Positions 17,010-25,682 of a stretch of DNA of 62,555 nt are shown here, piece after piece. Location of the stretch: NCBI GenBank assembly GCA_026415195.1, contig JAOAHO010000007.1:13822-76376 (forward strand), given 5' to 3'. Under the pieces are notes generated by a model. It was not told the origin of the DNA. It searched no databases and saw only the letters and a list, made by a program, of their open reading frames with translations. The first letter of the stretch is position 1, and every line of letters begins with the position of its first letter. Source of the DNA: Bacteroidia bacterium. Its GTDB lineage: Bacteria > Bacteroidota > Bacteroidia > B-17B0 > Aurantibacillaceae. The position numbers and the translations under genes are program-made.

Positions 17010-17683
17010 CAGATGTTCAGGTAATGCAGGAATGCATCAAGGCGTTTCTTCAGGTCTTCATCATAGGAAGAATAATTATAAGTGGCTTTTATGGTGTAAT
17101 TATAACGGTGGAATGTTTGAATAATACCCGAAAGATCGTCGCGGTTTACTTTCAGTGTTACTTCCAGCATGGTAGAGTCGGGTCTGGACGATACATTCAT
17201 GCTTAAGATTTTGGCATCATTGCTTTCCACGATGTTGGCAATTTGCGTGGCTGAATAATCGCGTTGGTTCAGTTCAAGTACCAAAATTCCCCCGGGATGC
17301 ATGACGGCGGTTAATTCCGATAATTTGTAAATCAAACTGCGCATGTGTACGTTGCCCAGATATTCTTCCCGGTCATTTACCACGGGAATCAGGGTTAGCG
17401 AAAATTCGCTCATCATTTTGATGAGTTCAAACACATGCTGATGACCGAAAATGAATATCCTGGAAAATTTATTGATTAAGCTTTGTAAAGTGTCGTCGGG
17501 GTTTTCATGATCAAGAAGGGTAGTCTCATCCACAATACAAAGATATTTTTTTTTATCTATGACAGGCAAATGCGACACCTTGAAATGGTCCATGCAATCC
17601 AGGGCCGTCATGATGGAATCGGTGGGGAGCAGCGGTGGAATTTCTTCACTGATGAGTTCGTGACAAAGCATATGTTCCACCAA
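17009..17683 (-). CDS. CBS-domain protein with ACT-like C-terminus
   Basis: 224 residues, cytoplasmic. Two CBS motifs (residues ~1-60, with FKVSHLPVIDKKKYLCIV, and ~75-120, with FSLTLIPVVNDREEYLGNV) form a Bateman module that usually binds adenine nucleotides. A short ACT-like regulatory domain follows (GGILVLELNQRDYSATQIA ... TMLEVTLKVN). It lies between the MsbA-like exporter (2 nt upstream) and the barrel gene (1 nt overlap), hence a co-transcribed regulator. What it senses or controls is not visible. Confidence 0.85.
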   Translation of the reverse strand: MVEHMLCHELISEEIPPLLPTDSIMTALDCMDHFKVSHLPVIDKKKYLCIVDETTLLDHENPDDTLQSLINKFSRIFIFGHQHVFELIKMMSEFSLTLIPVVNDREEYLGNVHMRSLIYKLSELTAVMHPGGILVLELNQRDYSATQIANIVESNDAKILSMNVSSRPDSTMLEVTLKVNRDDLSGIIQTFHRYNYTIKATYNYSSYDEDLKKRLDAFLHYLNI

Positions 17684-17685
17684 AT

Positions 17686-19509
17686 TTACAAATTATATGC
17701 ACCCGTTTGTTTTTGTTCCTGTAATGAAACAAAATGGAAATACATTCCGTTTTCGTCGGCCATGAGTTGGGCGTGTGACCCCTGCTGAACTACTTTGCCT
17801 TTGTTAAGCAGAATAATTTTATCGGCATTTCGGATGGTGGAAAGTCGGTGTGCAATGATGAGTGTGGTTCGGTTTTTCATAAGTTCCTGCAGGGCAAGCT
17901 TTATGTAATGCTCGCTTTCTGAGTCGAGGTTGCTGGTTGCCTCGTCGAGAATAAGAAAATCAGGATTTTTGAGAATGGCACGGGCAATGGCGATGCGTTG
18001 GCGTTGGCCTCCGGATAGTTGTATGCCGCGTTCACCCACCTTGGTTTCCAGGCCATCGGGAAATTTTCTGATAAATTCATCGGCATAGGCCTTTCGGCAG
18101 GCAAGCCAGATATCTTCTTCATTAGCACCTGTACATCCATAGGTAATGTTCTGACGGATGGTGCCTGAAAACAAAAAATTTTCCTGTGGTACCACACCTA
18201 TGTTTTTTCTCCACGAGTAAAGGTCAATATCTTGAATAGTTGTGGAGCCATATTTAATCGTTCCAGCCGAAGGCTCAAAGAACCTGAGCAATAATGATAC
18301 TACCGTGGATTTTCCGGATCCGCTGGGGCCCACCAAAGCCGTGATTTTCCCTTTTTCAATTTCCAAACAAACCCGATCAAGAACTTTAACGTCGGGGCGT
18401 GCAGGATAATAAAAATCAACATGATCGAAAACAATGTTTTCTGAAATTCCATCGATTGAAAATTTACCCGAGTTTTTTTCCTCAGGTTCATCGATGTACT
18501 GAAATAAGCGATCGGCAGCACCTAAGGCACGTTGGATTGATGCCAGTTGCTCAGGCAACCCGCCCAGTGATCCAGCCACAAATAAGGAAAGCATTAAAAA
18601 CCTTCCGAATTGCTCGGCTTCCATTTGGCCTTGAATTTTCATTTTAACCATCAAAAACAACACAAAAAATATAGTACCGAACACGCAAGTAATGATAAAA
18701 GCAAAAAAACTTCCACGAAAAATGCCGAATGAAATGCCGGCCTTTTGAACTTCGTTGGCCATGTTGGCATAGCGCTCCGATTCGCTGAACTCCGTTACAA
18801 ACATTTTTACAAAGCTTATTCCGGATAACAACTCGCCTGAATAAGTATTCAAATCTGATATTTTATCCTGAAGTTCACGACTCCTTTTTCTGATTTTCCT
18901 TCCAAATACCAAGGAGATAATTATAATAGGAGGAATTATGACCAAAAACCAAAGGGCCATTTGGGCCGGTGTATAAATGAATATCAAAATAAGCCCCCCA
19001 AGACCCACGATGATTTGCCTGATGAATTCTGCCATGTGAATCGTGAAGGTTTCGCCCACCAGTGTTATATCGGCAGAGAGGCGTGCGTTTAATTCCTGTG
19101 ATGTGGTTGCCAGGTAGTATTCCATTTTTTTTCTTAACAGGGTGGAGAAAACCTTTTTCCTGATTTCCGACAAGAGGTGTTCCGTTACCCTTGAAAAAAA
19201 ATATACTCTCCCGAAGGAAATGATGCCTTGTGCTAAGAGGATGATTAACAAAACAAAACCCGTCCTGTATAATCCCTGCAGCAATTCCGATGCATCGGGC
19301 TTGCTTTGACCAAAGAAGCCGAACAAGGAACCTGAAATCATGGGAAATACCAAACCGATTCCTGATGAAATCAATAGGAGTGACATTCCGGTGATGAATT
19401 CCAATTTTTTGTCATGAATGTAATCGAATAACCGTAAACCCTTTTGCAGATTTTCTTTGTTCAATGTGGCTTTAGGTAAATTTTCTTTAATGCTATTTTT
19501 TTTTGCCAT
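17686..19509 (-). CDS. ABC exporter, fused permease-ATPase (MsbA-like)
   Basis: 607 residues. Six membrane helices in the first ~330 residues, then a nucleotide-binding domain: Walker A GPSGSGKSTV (~393-402), signature LSGGQRQRIAIARA (~494-507), Walker B FLILDEATSNLD (~515-526) and the His switch IAHRLST. A half-transporter that works as a homodimer; lipid or lipid-A flipping is the usual guess for MsbA-type members in envelope operons, but drug export is equally possible. Preceded by TACCTTTG on the minus strand (19528-19521), 11 nt before the ATG, and divergent from rpmH. Confidence 0.88.
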   Translation of the reverse strand: MAKKNSIKENLPKATLNKENLQKGLRLFDYIHDKKLEFITGMSLLLISSGIGLVFPMISGSLFGFFGQSKPDASELLQGLYRTGFVLLIILLAQGIISFGRVYFFSRVTEHLLSEIRKKVFSTLLRKKMEYYLATTSQELNARLSADITLVGETFTIHMAEFIRQIIVGLGGLILIFIYTPAQMALWFLVIIPPIIIISLVFGRKIRKRSRELQDKISDLNTYSGELLSGISFVKMFVTEFSESERYANMANEVQKAGISFGIFRGSFFAFIITCVFGTIFFVLFLMVKMKIQGQMEAEQFGRFLMLSLFVAGSLGGLPEQLASIQRALGAADRLFQYIDEPEEKNSGKFSIDGISENIVFDHVDFYYPARPDVKVLDRVCLEIEKGKITALVGPSGSGKSTVVSLLLRFFEPSAGTIKYGSTTIQDIDLYSWRKNIGVVPQENFLFSGTIRQNITYGCTGANEEDIWLACRKAYADEFIRKFPDGLETKVGERGIQLSGGQRQRIAIARAILKNPDFLILDEATSNLDSESEHYIKLALQELMKNRTTLIIAHRLSTIRNADKIILLNKGKVVQQGSHAQLMADENGMYFHFVSLQEQKQTGAYNL

Positions 19510-19520
19510 GAATGGTGTTG

Positions 19521-19586
19521 CAAAGGTAGGGTAATTCGGGAAAGCGTAACGTTTTTTTGGAGATTAAAAAAAAGTTTATACCTTTG
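19521..19586. promoter_or_regulatory. Divergent promoters of ABC exporter and rpmH
   Basis: For rpmH: TTTG (19556-19559), 19 nt, TACCTTTG (19579-19586), an exact fit to the Bacteroidota TTTG-N19-TAnnTTTG consensus, 18 nt before the ATG. For the exporter: minus-strand TACCTTTG at 19528-19521. Confidence 0.75.
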
Positions 19587-19604
19587 CATCCTTATTTTTT
19601 CGAT

Positions 19605-19760
19605 ATGAAAAGGACGTATCAACCCTCGAAGAGGAAAAGAAGGAACAAGCATGGTTTCCGTAAAAGAATGTCAACAGCCAACGGAAGGAGAGTTTTGGCT
19701 GCCAGGAGGAGAAAAGGCCGCAAGAAACTGACGGTAAGCAGCGAAAAAACGCATAAATAA
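19605..19760 (+). CDS. rpmH: 50S ribosomal protein L34
   Basis: 51 residues, extremely basic: [20 protein letters not shown], then [16 protein letters not shown]. Full-length L34, part of the large ribosomal subunit. The start is set by homology and by the upstream consensus promoter; an in-frame TTG/ATG extension to 19557 is rejected. A terminator follows at 19786. The usual neighbours (rnpA, dnaA) are absent, which is common in Bacteroidota. Confidence 0.97.
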   Translation: MKRTYQPSKRKRRNKHGFRKRMSTANGRRVLAARRRKGRKKLTVSSEKTHK

Positions 19761-19785
19761 TTCTTTTATTAAGAACATTTTAATT

Positions 19786-19807
19786 ACCCGCTTCAGGCGG
19801 GTTTTTT
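19786..19807 (+). terminator. Rho-independent terminator of rpmH
   Basis: Stem ACCCGC / GCGGGT with loop TTCAG, followed by six T. Its T-run touches the stop region of the convergent spermidine-synthase-like gene. Confidence 0.85.
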
Positions 19808-21227
19808 ATTTTGTTTTATTAAGGTTCGATTGGTAATAATTTATTCGCCAGCGTAATTGTGCTAAGGCATTAGCCCATTCTCCTTCCGGAAAATCGTCGG
19901 TGGAAACAGCTTTGTTGGAATTCTGAATTTTTTTTCCCAAGTAAATACATTCCAAAATCTGATTTCTGTAATCTTCTTCTTTTGCTGTAGGGTGAATTTT
20001 TACATCAAATCCTGAAAAATTCAAGGTATTGATAAGAATTTTGGTACCATAGCCTGTAAGTCCGTTGATATAGCCGTGCCAATTAATGATTAAAGTGGAG
20101 GCCGAATCGGATAACATTTTTTTTAAATTCATCAACGACTCCAGGGTAAATAAATGATAGGGAACAATTTCCCCATGAAAAGCATCCATGATGACGGCAT
20201 CGAATTTTATTTTTCCGGCATGCCTGTTGATGAAAACTCTTCCGTCATCGCATATCATTGAAATTTCTTTTGGTATTCCAAAAAAATTTCTTGCCAGATC
20301 AATCATTCCCGGATTATTTTCTATCGCCGTAATTTTATAACCTTTCTGATGCAGTAACTTTGCCAGCGTACCTCCACCAAGGCCTATAATTAATATGTTC
20401 TTCTTTTTGTTGTTCAACAAAGACAAAATGGTGTCATAATAGGCAAGGCGTTCGTGCTTTTTTCCGTATTCCGTTTGGAGTATTCCATTTACGTAAACCC
20501 TATAGGATCCATCATCATATTCTTCCAATTCAATCGTTCCCATGCTGTTTTCTATTCGCTTAATGATGTTTGGTGCATGATTTTGACCCATAAACCGGTG
20601 AATGAGAATTGCCAAAATAACGAGTAATATGTGTAAAATGGCTTTTTCATGATTTCGGAACAACGCCCATGTGCTGATCATCATCACAAAAGCCAGAAAA
20701 CAAACAGAATGAAAAGTGCCGAACGAAGGAAGTAAAACAAACGTAAACAAAAACATAAAAAGCACTCCTCCGAAGGTGGAGAGGAATAACACATTGCCTG
20801 CGGATATTCCGGATATGGTTTGCAATTTTTTTTCATGATATTGAACGGAAAGCGGGGAGAGGGTGCCAAGCAGAAACATAGGCATGAACAGAATCATGGC
20901 TGATGACAGGAACAACGAAACAAAAAAAGGCAACGAATACAGGGAAGGGGTTAACATTGAAAATACAGAAGGAATAATGGCACAACAGGAAGAAGATGCA
21001 TAGCTGAATGCAGATAAATACCTTTCCGTATCATTTTTTTTGCAAAGAAGTGAACCAATTTTGTATCCGTATGCAAGCCCTGCCATTGTTATTCCCAATA
21101 TAAACGCCCAAATGATGGTGCCCGTTCCGAAGAGGGGTTGTAACATGCGGGAAGAAGCCAGTTCGTAGGACATTACCATGCCTCCTTCCACAAACAAGAA
21201 CAAAAAAAACAGTTTAGTTTTCTGCAT
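19806..21227 (-). CDS. Membrane-fused polyamine aminopropyltransferase-like protein
   Basis: 473 residues. Residues 1-~215 form six or seven membrane helices (ELASSRMLQPLFGTGTIIW is typical of these fusions). The C-terminal half is a spermidine-synthase-type methyltransferase fold: ILIIGLGGGTLAKLLHQKG (nucleoside binding), ITAIENNPGMIDLARNFF, ICDDGRVFI, and FDAVIMDAFHGE. It probably transfers an aminopropyl group or a related one; many fused members have no proven substrate. The ATG overlaps the end of the BadF-type kinase gene by 14 bp, so they are co-transcribed. Confidence 0.82.
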   Translation of the reverse strand: MQKTKLFFLFLFVEGGMVMSYELASSRMLQPLFGTGTIIWAFILGITMAGLAYGYKIGSLLCKKNDTERYLSAFSYASSSCCAIIPSVFSMLTPSLYSLPFFVSLFLSSAMILFMPMFLLGTLSPLSVQYHEKKLQTISGISAGNVLFLSTFGGVLFMFLFTFVLLPSFGTFHSVCFLAFVMMISTWALFRNHEKAILHILLVILAILIHRFMGQNHAPNIIKRIENSMGTIELEEYDDGSYRVYVNGILQTEYGKKHERLAYYDTILSLLNNKKKNILIIGLGGGTLAKLLHQKGYKITAIENNPGMIDLARNFFGIPKEISMICDDGRVFINRHAGKIKFDAVIMDAFHGEIVPYHLFTLESLMNLKKMLSDSASTLIINWHGYINGLTGYGTKILINTLNFSGFDVKIHPTAKEEDYRNQILECIYLGKKIQNSNKAVSTDDFPEGEWANALAQLRWRINYYQSNLNKTK

Positions 21228-22056
21228 GGTACCGTATTAGTCCCGGTATGGGATCGGAAATGATTTGGGGCTGTTTAAAGCCTTTTTGGGCACAGGCAGA
21301 CATCAGGAAAAGTTGAAAATGATAGGCTATGGAACCACAGAATCCAATTTCAAATTGTGTCGGGTTATGAATATGGGCGGATATAATATTAAAAAAATCA
21401 TCGAAGCAGGAAAGGATAAATTCTTTTACCCATGGATGTTCAGAAAGTTTTAAAATGACGGGGGCCAGCGATGCAAGAAAGCGGTTTGGGGTGGTGGTTC
21501 CGTAGGTTTGGCTCAGAATAAATTCTGTATTGTAGCCCACTTTTTCAAACGCAACAGCAACCTCAGCCGGCATTTTTTTATAAAAATAATGCTCGGAGAA
21601 TTTTTTTCCAAGGTATGAACCGCTGCCCTGGTCGCCCCACAGATAGCCAAAAGAAGGAACCTGCAGGGTAATATCATTTCCATCATAAACACAGGCATTA
21701 CTTCCTGTACCCAGAATACAGGCGATACCTTGTTTTCGATTGAACAATGCACGTGCTACGGCCAGCATATCATGTTCTACTTCGATGGTAACGGGAAGTG
21801 ATTTTTGAAAAGATAGTTTGATTTTATTTTTTTTTTCAGGCGTGGAGCACCCAGCACCGTAGAAAAAAATCTTTTCGGGATTTTTATTCCTGATTACGGG
21901 AAAAACCTCTTCGGTAAAAGCTTCCGACAATTCCTTTTCTGAAAGAAAATATGGATTTAACCCTTTGGTATTCCATGTAAGTATTTCATGACCGTTTTCA
22001 CACAACGACCACTTGGTTTTGGTGGAACCGCTGTCGGCAATAACGATGATTGGCAT
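21214..22056 (-). CDS. BadF/BadG-type ATPase, N-acetylglucosamine-kinase-like
   Basis: 280 residues of the ASKHA fold. Phosphate-1 motif IADSGSTKTKW at residues ~5-15; second phosphate motif IACILGTGSNACVYDG; then FGYLWGDQGSGSYLGKK, characteristic of the GlcNAc-kinase/BadF group; adenosine-motif region IGFCGSIAYHF. Likely a sugar kinase used in recycling of cell-wall amino sugars. The frame extends to 22113, but the ATG at 22056 directly before the phosphate-1 strand is chosen because the rpsP terminator lies upstream of it. Followed by the fused aminopropyltransferase with a 14-bp overlap. Confidence 0.85.
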   Translation of the reverse strand: MPIIVIADSGSTKTKWSLCENGHEILTWNTKGLNPYFLSEKELSEAFTEEVFPVIRNKNPEKIFFYGAGCSTPEKKNKIKLSFQKSLPVTIEVEHDMLAVARALFNRKQGIACILGTGSNACVYDGNDITLQVPSFGYLWGDQGSGSYLGKKFSEHYFYKKMPAEVAVAFEKVGYNTEFILSQTYGTTTPNRFLASLAPVILKLSEHPWVKEFILSCFDDFFNIISAHIHNPTQFEIGFCGSIAYHFQLFLMSACAQKGFKQPQIISDPIPGLIRYHAEN

Positions 22057-22061
22057 AAAAC

Positions 22062-22087
22062 AAAAAACCGCAACACAGGGGTTGCGG
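22062..22087 (-). terminator. Rho-independent terminator of rpsP
   Basis: Minus strand CCGCAAC / GTTGCGG (7-bp stem, 6-nt loop) followed by six T. It lies between rpsP and the kinase ATG, only 5 nt before the latter, so the kinase must rely on read-through or on a promoter overlapping the hairpin. Confidence 0.85.
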
Positions 22088-22114
22088 CATGAAAGGTAAA
22101 AAAAAATTGTCAAA

Positions 22115-22621
22115 TTATGCTTGTTCTACAGATGGGGCATCTGTCGAGGTTTCCCCTGCGTTTTCGGCAGTCGGGGCAGTTTTCGCAGCTGATTTTCTGG
22201 CACGGGCTTCCACCTCGGCCTGGCGGCGTTTTTCAAGAGCAGAAGCCTTTTCAGCAGCCACTTTCTCTCTTTTTTGTTGGATTTTAGCCTCTTTTTCGGT
22301 GAGCCATGCCTGAAAACGTTTTTCAGCTTCTTCCAAAGTAAAAGCACCTTTTTTAACGCCCCCCAGTAAGTGTTTTTTATAAAGTACACCTTTGTATGAC
22401 AGGATGGCACGGCAAGTGTCTGTGGGTTGAGCCCCCTTATTCAGCCAATCCAGGGCCGAGTCAATGTTCAATTCAATGGTTGCAGGATTGGTATTGGGGT
22501 TGTAAATGCCCAGTTTTTCAATAAACTTCCCATCCCGTGGGCTTCTGCTGTCGGCCACGACAATGTGGAAGTAAGCATAGTTCTTCTTCCCGTGGCGTTG
22601 CAATCTGATTCTAACCGGCAT
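22115..22621 (-). CDS. rpsP: 30S ribosomal protein S16 with C-terminal extension
   Basis: 168 residues. The first ~85 are canonical S16 ([43 protein letters not shown]). The remaining ~80 are an Ala/Lys/Glu-rich, probably helical and then disordered tail ending in SVEQA; long S16 tails are typical of Bacteroidota. Monocistronic: a promoter (TTTG-N18-TACATTTG) lies 19 nt upstream and a strong terminator downstream. The rimM/trmD/rplS partners common elsewhere are not adjacent. Confidence 0.96.
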   Translation of the reverse strand: MPVRIRLQRHGKKNYAYFHIVVADSRSPRDGKFIEKLGIYNPNTNPATIELNIDSALDWLNKGAQPTDTCRAILSYKGVLYKKHLLGGVKKGAFTLEEAEKRFQAWLTEKEAKIQQKREKVAAEKASALEKRRQAEVEARARKSAAKTAPTAENAGETSTDAPSVEQA

Positions 22622-22640
22622 AAATTAAAATTTGGGACTG

Positions 22641-22688
22641 CAAATGTAATAAAATAGATTGAAGTACAAACATATTTCTATATTTTTG
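22641..22688. promoter_or_regulatory. Divergent promoters of rpsP and uspA-like gene
   Basis: Minus strand: TTTG (22670-22667), 18 nt, TACATTTG (22648-22641), ending 19 nt before the rpsP ATG. Plus strand: TATTTTTG (22681-22688), 13 nt before the ATG of the stress protein. Confidence 0.7.
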
Positions 22689-22701
22689 CAAAAAAAATCT
22701 T

Positions 22702-23529
22702 ATGCAACTGAAAGAAAGAGGTATTATATTAATCCCGATTGATTTTACCGAACAATCCTTAATAGCCATAAAGCAATCGTATAACTTGGCCCGTTATACC
22801 CATTCTAAAATTATTCTCCTCCATGTTTATAAGCATCAGGGCGAAGAATCGTATGAAGCCCTAACCAAACTCACGAAGCAGGTGGAACAGGAAAGCGGGG
22901 TTCCATGTGAATTTATGAACGTAAAAGGTGATATTTATGAAGAAACCGATAAAATAGCCGAAGAAATTAAAGCCACATTAATTATAGCCGGGCTAGAAAG
23001 CCACATGCGTTTTCGCGATATCATTGGAACAAGTGCAAGCACTTTGGTCAGAAAAGCTCCATGCCCGATTATTACCATACGGGGTAAGGAAAACAGAGAT
23101 GGTTGTGAAAATATACTTTTGCCATTGGATCTTTCGACAGAAAGCAGGGAAAAAGTCGATATTGCCATTCAGTTTGCCAAATATTTTGGCGCCAGCATTC
23201 GTATCCTTGCCATTTTCGACCCCTCGGATGCCGATTACGAAAACCGTTTATTGGCCTATGCCCATCAAGTAAAAAAATTTATCAAAAGCAAGGGAATCCC
23301 CTGTACAAACAAATCCATAGCTACAAAAAATATAGCTGAAACGGTGGTGGAGTATGCCAATAAAATTGAATGCGACCTCATTATCATCATGAACAAACCC
23401 AATTTATCCTTAAAAGAATTTTTCAGCGGTACGGAAGCACAAAAAATAGTGGATATTTCCAATATTCCGGTTATGACCGTTCAACCCATGAAGCGCGAAA
23501 GCGTTACTCATTTTTCTCCGGGTATTTAA
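22702..23529 (+). CDS. Tandem universal stress protein (UspA family)
   Basis: 275 residues with two Usp domains. First: ILIPIDFTEQSLIAIKQS, ending VRKAPCPIITIRG. Second: ENILLPLDLSTESREKVD, ending ISNIPVMTVQP. The ATP-binding G-2x-G-9x-G(S/T) motif is not clean in the first copy (AGLESHMRFRDIIGTSAST keeps the end), and it is weak in the second. Cytoplasmic stress or persistence factor; specific role unknown. Followed 6 nt later by a membrane protein gene, probably co-transcribed. Confidence 0.9.
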   Translation: MQLKERGIILIPIDFTEQSLIAIKQSYNLARYTHSKIILLHVYKHQGEESYEALTKLTKQVEQESGVPCEFMNVKGDIYEETDKIAEEIKATLIIAGLESHMRFRDIIGTSASTLVRKAPCPIITIRGKENRDGCENILLPLDLSTESREKVDIAIQFAKYFGASIRILAIFDPSDADYENRLLAYAHQVKKFIKSKGIPCTNKSIATKNIAETVVEYANKIECDLIIIMNKPNLSLKEFFSGTEAQKIVDISNIPVMTVQPMKRESVTHFSPGI

Positions 23530-23535
23530 TCTGTT

Positions 23536-24153
23536 ATGTTATTTGCGGCGTTCCTGCGCCCCTTCATTATCATTCTTTCCGCTATTCATTTTTTGTGTTA
23601 TTACTTTAAGCTTATTCCTTCACTTGCACTTTATTTCTGGTTCATTCAGGCCCTGCTTTGCTTTTTGTATTTTTTTGCCCTTTATTTCGAAATCAAACAG
23701 ACAACCGAAGTCTCTGAAATTCAACTCAGAAAATTTGAATATTTACCCCCTATTGTCTGGTTCAGAGTACTAATATTAGTATCATTTTTCTTTATTTACG
23801 GGATTTTTCTCATCTTAATGGGAGGACGCTTAAAGTATTTGGTTCCCTTAGTGTGGATGATACCACTTGGAGAATTGATTGTTTTTTTGTTTAAAAAATG
23901 GTCAAAGCAATATTACATCATGTTTTTTGCCAATTACATCGATATTCACCTGGGCAGAAAACAGCCGTTGTTTTCCGGTGAAATTTTAAAAATGGAATTG
24001 GTGAGGGAAGTCATTTACATTTTTACCAAAAGAAAAAAAATTAAGGAAATCCGTTTATTCTATTTTTCCGAATCAGAAAAAAATGATTTTTTAGATAAAA
24101 TTGTCACATGGTCAATAAATAATAATATTCCATTTTTGAAGAAAGAATATTAG
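23536..24153 (+). CDS. Hypothetical membrane protein
   Basis: 205 residues. Four hydrophobic helices in the first ~125 residues (FIIILSAIHFLCYYF; LYFWFIQALLCFLYFFAL; VLILVSFFFIYGIFLILMG; YLVPLVWMIPLGELIVFLF) and a soluble C-terminus with a PH-like pattern (NYIDIHLGRKQPLFSGEI ... IKEIRLFYFSESE). No known family recognised. It follows the stress protein by 6 nt and ends before a 470-nt stretch without a gene. Confidence 0.65.
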   Translation: MLFAAFLRPFIIILSAIHFLCYYFKLIPSLALYFWFIQALLCFLYFFALYFEIKQTTEVSEIQLRKFEYLPPIVWFRVLILVSFFFIYGIFLILMGGRLKYLVPLVWMIPLGELIVFLFKKWSKQYYIMFFANYIDIHLGRKQPLFSGEILKMELVREVIYIFTKRKKIKEIRLFYFSESEKNDFLDKIVTWSINNNIPFLKKEY

Positions 24154-24622
24154 TTCTGATGCTTGTAAAAAAGTCTAATTAAAAGAAATTTAATAAAAAA
24201 TTTCGGCTTAACAAATTTTGCAATAGTTGGTAACAATAAAGTTGATGAGTTTTTATAAGGTATTTCAACTATGGATGCGGTGTTAAGCAAAATTGATGAA
24301 CTAAGAATTTATCAATTTGTTAAGGTTTTGAATAATAGCGAAAAAAGATTTTATTGGCATAAATTGCCAGTATACCATTAACTAATCTGGCCAAATTAAC
24401 ACTGAGTCCCCAAAACAAATCCAATCTTTTGCAAATTCATCAGCGCCCATTTGTGAACAAAATAGTTGTGGTATAATACAATATATAATGTACTTAAACA
24501 CATAGTTGATGAATGATAAATACGTTAACTCTCAACTGGAATTATTCTTGGAATGGTAGGTGAAGCTAAATTATGAGAAGGAAATATATTATTTGTAAGC
24601 GTTAATTTGGAAGTAAAGTGAG
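24154..24622. other. Gene-poor gap, possible decayed coding sequence
   Basis: No intact gene. The plus strand has a 36-codon frame from ATG 24271. The minus strand has two successive open stretches in different frames, one containing GADEFAKDWICFGDSVLIW and the next LVNGILAIYANKIFFRYY, separated by a stop. This looks like an eroded gene, but I cannot name it. No promoter of the TAnnTTTG type, hairpin or RNA gene was recognised. Confidence 0.35.
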
Positions 24623-25330
24623 TTAAATTTTTACTCCAAAAATATAACCTACGGAAGCCGTAAGGCCCATGGCCAAAGTACCCCAAAGGGTAACCCGTAT
24701 GATGGATTTCTTCACATTGGCACCTCCTGTTTTGGCTGATACAATCCCAAGGATAATAAGCAATACAATGGTAATGCCATAAAGAAAAAATTCTACCTTA
24801 TCCTTAGGAAAGAAGGGAATACAAACCAGCGGAACTATTCCGCCTGCCAGAAATGCAAGCCCCGAAGCCAGGGCTGCCTGAATGGGATTACTTTTGTTCA
24901 TTTCATGAATGCCCAACTCTTCTCTGAGGTGTGCACCAAGCGCATCAAACTCCGTGAGTTCCCTGGCCACTTGCATGGCCGTTTCTTTTTTTACCCCTCT
25001 TTTCTCGAATATTTCTGCCAGATGCATTAATTCCCGTTCAGGCATGGTTTCCAGTTCCTTTCGTTCTCGTTCAATGTCGTGAAGTTCAATGTCGGTTTGG
25101 GAACTCACCGAAACATATTCACCTGCTGCCATGGAAAGAGCACCTGCCACCAGGCCGGCTGTTGTGGCCAGCAACAGCGATTCTGTTTCTGCATTTGCCG
25201 AAGCCACGCCTATCGCCAAACTTGAAATGGAAATAATGCCATCGTTTGCCCCCAGCACGGCTGCCCTAAGCCAGTTACTTCTATGAATGTAGTGCTCGGC
25301 AGGGGAATGTGTTTCAACTGGATTTTCCAT
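24623..25330 (-). CDS. VIT1/CCC1-family Fe2+/Mn2+ transporter
   Basis: 235 residues. Membrane helices with the family hallmarks: LRAAVLGANDGIISISSLAI in helix 1 and AGALSMAAGEYVSVSSQTD in helix 2. Then a Glu-rich cytoplasmic hairpin (residues ~85-130, ELETMPERELMHLAEIFEKR) that in plant VIT1 binds metal, then three C-terminal helices. Moves ferrous iron or manganese across the inner membrane, most likely outward. Last gene of a four-gene operon after engB and a small conserved gene. Confidence 0.9.
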   Translation of the reverse strand: MENPVETHSPAEHYIHRSNWLRAAVLGANDGIISISSLAIGVASANAETESLLLATTAGLVAGALSMAAGEYVSVSSQTDIELHDIERERKELETMPERELMHLAEIFEKRGVKKETAMQVARELTEFDALGAHLREELGIHEMNKSNPIQAALASGLAFLAGGIVPLVCIPFFPKDKVEFFLYGITIVLLIILGIVSAKTGGANVKKSIIRVTLWGTLAMGLTASVGYIFGVKI

Positions 25331-25343
25331 TGGATTGTGGATT

Positions 25344-25682
25344 TTAAGTGTTTTCAGATAAATACCCCATTCTTTTAAAATAATCTTCTATGGCTACCAA
25401 CATCAAATGATGTTGTTCCTTGCTTGTTAGTTCAGGAATTTCTCGTTCTGCTTTCCAATGGGGCCAACCATCCGCATCTTTTCCGATAAATTTGTAGAAT
25501 CCGTAAGGTTCCAGAAGCGAACAAATTGCAACATGAAAAATATTTATTTTTTCATCTTTTGAAAAATTTCTGTACGATTGCCCCGACTCTTGCAATCCGA
25601 TTACAAATAAAAGTTCATCAATTTCAAGTTCCTTTCCGAACCTTTCTTTTGTTACCTTACATATTTTTTCCCAACGGTTCAT
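25344..25682 (-). CDS. Small conserved hypothetical protein linked to engB
   Basis: 112 residues, soluble, helical. It begins MNRWEKICKVTKERFGKE and contains LFVIGLQESGQ and WPHWKAEREIPELTSKEQHH. No catalytic motif recognised. Its ATG overlaps the engB stop by 4 bp (ATGA), implying translational coupling, and the VIT1-type gene follows 13 nt later. I have the impression that similar short proteins sit beside engB in other Bacteroidota, but cannot verify it here. Confidence 0.65.
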   Translation of the reverse strand: MNRWEKICKVTKERFGKELEIDELLFVIGLQESGQSYRNFSKDEKINIFHVAICSLLEPYGFYKFIGKDADGWPHWKAEREIPELTSKEQHHLMLVAIEDYFKRMGYLSENT

